Shown here: one piece after another, positions 6,690 to 10,972 of the stretch
Position numbering within the stretch: position 1 is the first letter of the stretch
Layout: each line of letters opens with the position of its first letter
Source: Nitrosomonadaceae bacterium
GTDB lineage: Bacteria; Pseudomonadota; Gammaproteobacteria; Burkholderiales; Nitrosomonadaceae
Direction: 5' to 3'
NCBI GenBank assembly: GCA_024644425.1
Contig: JAHELA010000040.1
Coordinates: forward strand, 1-10,972
Length of the DNA: 10,972 nt
Program-made: the position numbers and the translations under genes
The notes under the pieces: generated by a model
Databases searched by the model: none
Told to the model about the DNA's origin: nothing
What the model saw: the letters and a program-made list of their open reading frames with translations, nothing else

Positions 6690-7256
6690 TTAGGTTTTTG
6701 GAAGGGTCACCCCTTGCTGCCCCTGATACTTACCACCACGGTCCTTGTAGGATGTTTCACACACTTCACTGGATTCAAAAAAGATTACCTGTGATACCCC
6801 CTCATTTGCATAAATCTTGGCTGGAAGCGGAGTTGTGTTAGAAAACTCTAAAGTTACATAACCCTCCCACTCTGGCTCAAATGGAGTAACGTTTACAATA
6901 ATGCCACAGCGAGCATAAGTAGATTTACCAAGACAAATTGTAAGAATGTTACGTGGAATCCGAAAATACTCTACGGTACGTGCTAATGCAAAAGAATTAG
7001 GCGGAATAATACAAACATCATTTCTAACATCAACAAAAGAATTAGAATCAAAATTCTTGGGATCTACAATTGTAGAATTTATATTGGTGAACAGTTTGAA
7101 TTCATCGGAACAACGTATGTCATAACCATAGCTTGAAGTACCATAAGAAACTATCCTATGTCCATTTGCATACCTGATCTGATCAGACTCGAAAGGCTCA
7201 ATCATACCGTGCTCTGTAGCCATGTATCTAATCCATTTATCTGATTTTATTGTCAT
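6690..7256 (-). CDS. dcd: dCTP deaminase
   Basis: Dcd deaminates dCTP to dUTP, which dUTPase then converts to the dUMP used by thymidylate synthase. The 188-residue protein is full length and starts with the family MTIKSDKWIR. The active-site segments are SSYGYDIR (41-48), GKSTYARCG with Ser112 and Arg116, and VTLEFSN with the catalytic Glu137. The C-terminus KYQGQQGVTLPKT is the usual closing segment, which covers the nucleotide. The monofunctional bacterial form is more likely than the bifunctional dCTP deaminase/dUTPase. No clear Shine-Dalgarno precedes the ATG (GCATATAAA). It lies 62 nt downstream of apbC on the same strand and may share its transcript. Confidence 0.96.
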   Translation of the reverse strand: MTIKSDKWIRYMATEHGMIEPFESDQIRYANGHRIVSYGTSSYGYDIRCSDEFKLFTNINSTIVDPKNFDSNSFVDVRNDVCIIPPNSFALARTVEYFRIPRNILTICLGKSTYARCGIIVNVTPFEPEWEGYVTLEFSNTTPLPAKIYANEGVSQVIFFESSEVCETSYKDRGGKYQGQQGVTLPKT

Positions 7257-7318
7257 TTTATATGCAAATATCTGATGAATGACTCACTTCCATAACACAA
7301 ATTTTTTCATACACTTTA

Positions 7319-8407
7319 TCAAGTATTCTGAATTACGATATTCGGAAACACTGAAGAATGATCCTGCGATAGTTTAGCTGTTTTTATTGCAATACGACGG
7401 GCAATACCACGATAAATCTCTGTCTCGCGTCCATCAGGATCTGCCACCACAGTTGGAGCCCCTGAATCAGTCTGTTCACGAATTTTAATATCAAGTGGCA
7501 AAGCACCTAAAAATTCTACATCATAATCCTTACACATTTTCTCGCCCCCGCCCTCTCCAAAAATGTGCTCACTAAACCCACATTTAGAGCAAATATGAAT
7601 ACTCATATTTTCGACGATACCCAAAATGGGGATACCCACCTTCTCGAACATCTTCAGCCCTTTTCGTGCATCTAACAAAGCAATATCTTGGGGAGTAGTT
7701 ACTATAACAGCACCTGTTACTGGTACTTTTTGCGCAAGTGTTAATTGTATATCACCGGTACCGGGCGGCATATCTACAATAAGGTAGTCTATATCTTGCC
7801 ATCGAGTATCGTTGAGTAATTGTTGCAGCGCCTGGGTCACCATTGGGCCGCGCCATACCATAGGCGTTTCTACATCAATCAAGAGGCCTATAGATATTGC
7901 TTGGATACCATAAACCTCTATTGGCTCCATATGTTTGCCATCTAGAGATTTGGGGCGGCCGCTAATACCTAACATCTGGGGTTGTGAAGGGCCATAAATA
8001 TCAGCATCTAAGATCCCTACGGAAGCACCTTCTGCTGCTAAAGCAAGCGCTAAATTAACTGCTGTTGCAGATTTACCCACGCCTCCTTTTCCAGAAGCCA
8101 CTGCAATAATATTCTTTACACCAGGTATGAGTTTCACTCCACGTTGTACACTACGAGAAACAATTTTGCTTGTGATATTAACATCCACGTTACCAATATT
8201 TGAAATTGTTTTAAGTTGATCTACAACTTGACTACGAATACTGTCAGTTAAGCTCTTTGCTGGATAACCTAGAACAATATCAAGGGATACATTATCGGCA
8301 TTTATCCTAATATCAGTTACCTCTTTACTGGTTATATAATCCATACCCGTATTTGGATTAATAATCTCCTTAAGAGCGGACTGTATTTGTAGCTCTGAAA
8401 TGGCCAA
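7319..8407 (-). CDS. apbC: Mrp/ApbC-family Fe-S cluster carrier ATPase
   Basis: This cytoplasmic P-loop NTPase of the Mrp/NBP35 family holds and transfers Fe-S clusters to client proteins. Domains in order: an N-terminal MIP18/DUF59-like domain (about residues 6-80) containing ALKEIINPNTG, then the ATPase domain. The deviant Walker A GKGGVGKS is at 106-113, DADIYGPSQP at 134-143, Walker B-like YLIVDMPPGTGD at 208-219, and the cluster-ligand pair CSKC (Cys273, Cys276) is present. The length of 362 residues is normal. The start is a TTG at 8405-8407, chosen because it gives the usual MAISELQIQSALKEI opening; only a weak purine stretch (GAGAAAAGAAAA) lies upstream. It diverges from metG across about 120 bp, an arrangement I recall as common for mrp and metG in proteobacteria. 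Confidence 0.95.
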   Translation of the reverse strand: MAISELQIQSALKEIINPNTGMDYITSKEVTDIRINADNVSLDIVLGYPAKSLTDSIRSQVVDQLKTISNIGNVDVNITSKIVSRSVQRGVKLIPGVKNIIAVASGKGGVGKSATAVNLALALAAEGASVGILDADIYGPSQPQMLGISGRPKSLDGKHMEPIEVYGIQAISIGLLIDVETPMVWRGPMVTQALQQLLNDTRWQDIDYLIVDMPPGTGDIQLTLAQKVPVTGAVIVTTPQDIALLDARKGLKMFEKVGIPILGIVENMSIHICSKCGFSEHIFGEGGGEKMCKDYDVEFLGALPLDIKIREQTDSGAPTVVADPDGRETEIYRGIARRIAIKTAKLSQDHSSVFPNIVIQNT

Positions 8408-8488
8408 TTTTCTTTTCTCTATATTTTGTGAATAAATATGTAACGGATAATTTGAATTTTAACAAATATCGGATCAAAGCATGCAGTT

Positions 8489-8497
8489 TGTTACAAT
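8489..8497 (+). promoter_or_regulatory. Candidate extended -10 promoter for metG
   Basis: TGTTACAAT fits the extended -10 pattern TGn plus TACAAT. No good -35 is present 16-18 nt upstream, which extended -10 promoters can tolerate. The expected start point near 8504 leaves about 24 nt before the metG ATG at 8528 and would exclude the in-frame upstream TTG at 8504. Confidence 0.35.
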
Positions 8498-8527
8498 TTA
8501 CATTTGCTAGGTCTCTACAAACAGTTA

Positions 8528-10228
8528 ATGGACAAAAGAAAAATCCTAATTACTTCTGCGTTGCCTTACGCTAATGGTAGTATTCATCTTGGTCATCTAG
8601 TGGAATATATCCAGACTGACATCTGGGCGCGCTTCCAGAAAATGCGTTTCCCTATGGAAGAGGGGCATGAGATTTATTATGTATGTGCTGATGACACTCA
8701 TGGAACTCCAATCATGTTACGTGCAGAAAAAGAAGGTATTACTCCTGAGGCACTAATTAAGCGCGTCCATCAGGAACATCATAGGGACTTCGAAGGCTTT
8801 CATATCAAGTTTGATAATTATTACACCACACACTCGTCAGAAACCCGTCAATATTCTGAAGATATTTACATAAAGCTAAAAACAGCAGATCCTAGCCTGA
8901 TAACCACCCACTCTGTTGAACAATTCTATGATCCAGTCAAAAATATTTTCTTACCAGATCGATTCATTAAAGGCGAGTGTCCAAAATGTGGTGCAAAAGA
9001 TCAGTACGGGGACAACTGTGAAGTATGTGGTGCAACTTATGCTCCAACAGATCTGAAAGAACCCTATTCTGCCGTATCCAGCGCGGTGTTAGTGAAGAAA
9101 TCTTCTGAGCATTTCTTTTTTAAGCTATCTGATAACCGTTGCGTAAATTTTCTTCGACAATGGACACTAGAAGGTCATCACCTACAGGTTGAGGCAGCTA
9201 ACAAAATGAGAGAGTGGTTAGGAAAAGCAGAACAAAACAATCTTTCTGACTGGGACATTTCACGAGATGCTCCATATTTTGGGTTTGAAATACCTGATGC
9301 ACCAGGCAAATATTTCTATGTATGGCTAGACGCACCAATTGGCTACATGGGCAGTTTCCAGAATTTATGTGATAAGCGCGGTATTAACTTTACCGATTTC
9401 TGGAAAAAAGATTCTACTGCAAAACTCTATCACTTTATTGGTAAAGATATCCTCTATTTTCATGCGCTATTTTGGCCAGCAATGCTAGAGAATGCTGGTT
9501 ATCGCACGCCTACTAAGATTTTTGCTCATGGCTTTCTCACTATAAATGGTGAAAAAATGAGCAAATCACGAGGCACATTTATTACAGCTGAGAATTATTT
9601 AAAACTGGGACTGAATCCTGAATGGCTGCGCTATTACTATGCAGCAAAGTTGAATGGAACTATGGAAGATATCGATCTTAATTTAGAAGATTTCATAGCT
9701 CGAGTGAATAGCGATTTGGTTGGAAAATATGTCAACATTGCCAGCCGTGCAGCCGGCTTTTTAGTTAGATATTTTGATAGTCAACTATTTAATACACTCA
9801 ATTTACATATGCTAGATCCTTTATCAGAACTGCTGGAGAATGAAGAAGTTATCTGCAACCATATGAAAAATCGCCGTTACAGTCTTGCTGTTACAGCAAT
9901 TATGGCCCTTACTGATAAAGTAAACGAATATTGGGATAAACAAAAACCATGGGAAAAAGCAAAGCTAATAAATGACAAACAAACAAGTGATGAATTGCAC
10001 CTGGTATCAAGTATAACGATCGAATGCTTTAGAATCCTTACTATTTTCCTTAAACCAATTTTACCAAAGCTGGCTCAGAAAGCTGAATCCTTTTTGAATG
10101 TTGAACCATTGCAATGGAAAGACCTACAAAAAACTTTGTCACATAAACATCAGATCAAGGCTTATGAGCATCTGATGACGCGTATTGACCGAAAAAAAAT
10201 TGACGCCATGATTGATGCTAGCAAATAA
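8528..10228 (+). CDS. metG: Methionyl-tRNA synthetase lacking the C-terminal tRNA-binding domain
   Basis: MetG charges tRNA-Met with methionine; it is a class I synthetase. The start MDKRKILITSALPYANG matches the family, so I use the ATG at 8528 rather than the in-frame TTG at 8504. HLGH is at residues 20-23, the zinc-knuckle cysteines at 151, 154, 164 and 167 (CPKC...CEVC), WLDAPIGY at 266-273, and KMSKS at 343-347. The anticodon-binding helical domain follows, with NRRYSLAVTAIM and EYWDKQKPWEKAK. The protein ends at residue 566 with RIDRKKIDAMIDASK, just where E. coli MetG (677 residues) continues into its dimerising tRNA-binding domain. Compared with the usual KMRGHE, a five-residue insert (FPMEE) sits between KMR and GHE near residue 41. 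A squalene/phytoene synthase starts 13 nt later. The core should be active, since C-terminally cut E. coli MetG works as a monomer. Confidence 0.96.
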   Translation: MDKRKILITSALPYANGSIHLGHLVEYIQTDIWARFQKMRFPMEEGHEIYYVCADDTHGTPIMLRAEKEGITPEALIKRVHQEHHRDFEGFHIKFDNYYTTHSSETRQYSEDIYIKLKTADPSLITTHSVEQFYDPVKNIFLPDRFIKGECPKCGAKDQYGDNCEVCGATYAPTDLKEPYSAVSSAVLVKKSSEHFFFKLSDNRCVNFLRQWTLEGHHLQVEAANKMREWLGKAEQNNLSDWDISRDAPYFGFEIPDAPGKYFYVWLDAPIGYMGSFQNLCDKRGINFTDFWKKDSTAKLYHFIGKDILYFHALFWPAMLENAGYRTPTKIFAHGFLTINGEKMSKSRGTFITAENYLKLGLNPEWLRYYYAAKLNGTMEDIDLNLEDFIARVNSDLVGKYVNIASRAAGFLVRYFDSQLFNTLNLHMLDPLSELLENEEVICNHMKNRRYSLAVTAIMALTDKVNEYWDKQKPWEKAKLINDKQTSDELHLVSSITIECFRILTIFLKPILPKLAQKAESFLNVEPLQWKDLQKTLSHKHQIKAYEHLMTRIDRKKIDAMIDASK

Positions 10229-10241
10229 ACCTTAGATACCA

Positions 10242-10972
10242 GTGACTTCTTCTCCCACTATTGAAACGTATCTCCTTGGAAATCTTCTATCCCAAGTATC
10301 CCGGTCGTTTTATCTTACACTTGCAATACTGCCGGCATCAGTACGTACTCAAGTAGGGCTGGCCTATCTTTTTGCTCGCGCAGCCGACACCATTGCTGAC
10401 ACTGATTTAATTACACAATCTGAACGCATTATTTATCTAAAGGACTTCCAGAAACTTTTTACTATGGATGCCATAGACTGGCAAATTGTTCAGTCTATTC
10501 AAGCTGCATTAAGCTCACAACAGGCACTTCCAGCTGAGCGAATACTTCTTGAACGATTAGAAGAATGTTTCCGAATCTATCTAGAATGCGAGCTTGCTGA
10601 TCAGACTCGTATTCGGCGTCTTATGACAACTCTTACTAAGGGAATGGAGATGGATTTGGAAATGTTTCAGGGTGGTAATGCAGAAAATCCAAAACCACTG
10701 AACACATCCGAAGAACTTGATCGTTACACATACTATGTTGCTGGATGTGTAGGAGAATACTGGACGGACCTTATGTGTGCTCACCTACCTTCATTATCAT
10801 ATTGGAACGTGGAGAAAATGAGTGAAGCCAGCGTACATTTTGGCAAAGGCCTACAACTAACTAATATAGTAAAAGATATAGCAAAGGATTTGAGGCGTGG
10901 ACGATGTTACATTCCAATCTCTTATTTGGAAACCGAAGGATTAACTCCAAACTCTCTCCTTCTACCCGAATC
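10242..10972 (+). CDS. Squalene/phytoene synthase family protein, 3' end cut by window edge
   Basis: This is a trans-isoprenyl diphosphate synthase that joins two prenyl diphosphates head to head (farnesyl units to squalene, or geranylgeranyl units to phytoene). The first Asp-rich motif is DTIAD (residues 49-53) after SRSFYLTLAILP. The family signature YTYYVAGCVGE is at 162-172 and the second Asp-rich motif KDIAKD at 211-216 within LQLTNIVKDIAKDLRRGRCY. The segment KGMEMDL (134-140) and overall form look more like a squalene synthase than a phytoene synthase, which would suit hopanoid synthesis; this is a judgement by eye. Of a usual 280-360 residues, 243 are visible. The start is taken as GTG at 10242, since an in-frame TAG lies 9 nt upstream and no ATG is suitable; no Shine-Dalgarno is evident, so coupling to metG (13 nt away) is likely. 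Confidence 0.88.
   Translation, partial: MTSSPTIETYLLGNLLSQVSRSFYLTLAILPASVRTQVGLAYLFARAADTIADTDLITQSERIIYLKDFQKLFTMDAIDWQIVQSIQAALSSQQALPAERILLERLEECFRIYLECELADQTRIRRLMTTLTKGMEMDLEMFQGGNAENPKPLNTSEELDRYTYYVAGCVGEYWTDLMCAHLPSLSYWNVEKMSEASVHFGKGLQLTNIVKDIAKDLRRGRCYIPISYLETEGLTPNSLLLPE

Noticed and set aside
6690..8407. apbC, dcd and the decarboxylase as one operon
   Set aside because: apbC and dcd may be co-transcribed, but the decarboxylase has its own strong promoter after a 335-bp gap.
8437..8465. Promoter for apbC (TTGTTA, 17 nt, TACATA on the minus strand)
   Set aside because: The spacing is right but the -10 matches consensus at only three of six bases; such matches are frequent in AT-rich DNA.
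10581..10784. Minus-strand ORF of 67 codons
   Set aside because: It is antisense to the squalene/phytoene synthase and shows no family features.

Overview
The window is a compact, AT-rich stretch of bacterial chromosome (roughly 40% G+C by eye, not computed) made almost entirely of housekeeping genes. The protein set points to a proteobacterium, most likely a betaproteobacterium and possibly a member of the Nitrosomonadaceae. The supporting signs are EarP (the arginine-rhamnosylating EF-P modification route, typical of betaproteobacteria and some gammaproteobacteria), the forms of AroC, Dcd and MetG, and a squalene/phytoene synthase suggesting hopanoid or carotenoid synthesis. The genus is inferred by memory of family sequences and was not searched. 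I see no mobile element, CRISPR array, rRNA or tRNA.

Layout, left to right. Positions 1-3674 hold three minus-strand genes, transcribed right to left: an M17 leucyl-aminopeptidase family protein, aroC and earP. earP runs off the left edge. A 111-bp divergent gap (3675-3785) leads to the plus-strand pair thyA-folA, which overlap by ATGA. folA meets a minus-strand group tail to tail: a fold-III PLP ornithine/lysine-type decarboxylase (5179-6354), dcd (6690-7256) and the Mrp/ApbC Fe-S carrier (7319-8407). A second divergent gap separates apbC from plus-strand metG and a squalene/phytoene synthase that runs off the right edge.

The metabolic links are modest. Dcd (dCTP to dUTP), ThyA (dUMP to dTMP) and FolA (regeneration of tetrahydrofolate) all serve dTTP supply but lie in different transcription units. 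AroC feeds aromatic amino acids and folate. EarP activates EF-P, whose gene efp is probably just beyond the left edge.

The most unusual part is the 335-bp region upstream of the decarboxylase (6355-6689). It holds a very good sigma-70 promoter and a 25-bp near-palindrome filling the promoter spacer and covering the -35 box. The same palindrome, read on the plus strand, is a hairpin followed by eight T, like an intrinsic terminator. Downstream lies a 21-codon ORF with a near-perfect Shine-Dalgarno sequence, and then a small hairpin that pairs with the decarboxylase ribosome binding site. Together these look like a leader-peptide or attenuation-type control region. Two further oddities are a probable +1 frameshift at an A6 run near the 3' end of folA, and a MetG that stops exactly where the C-terminal tRNA-binding/dimerisation domain normally begins.
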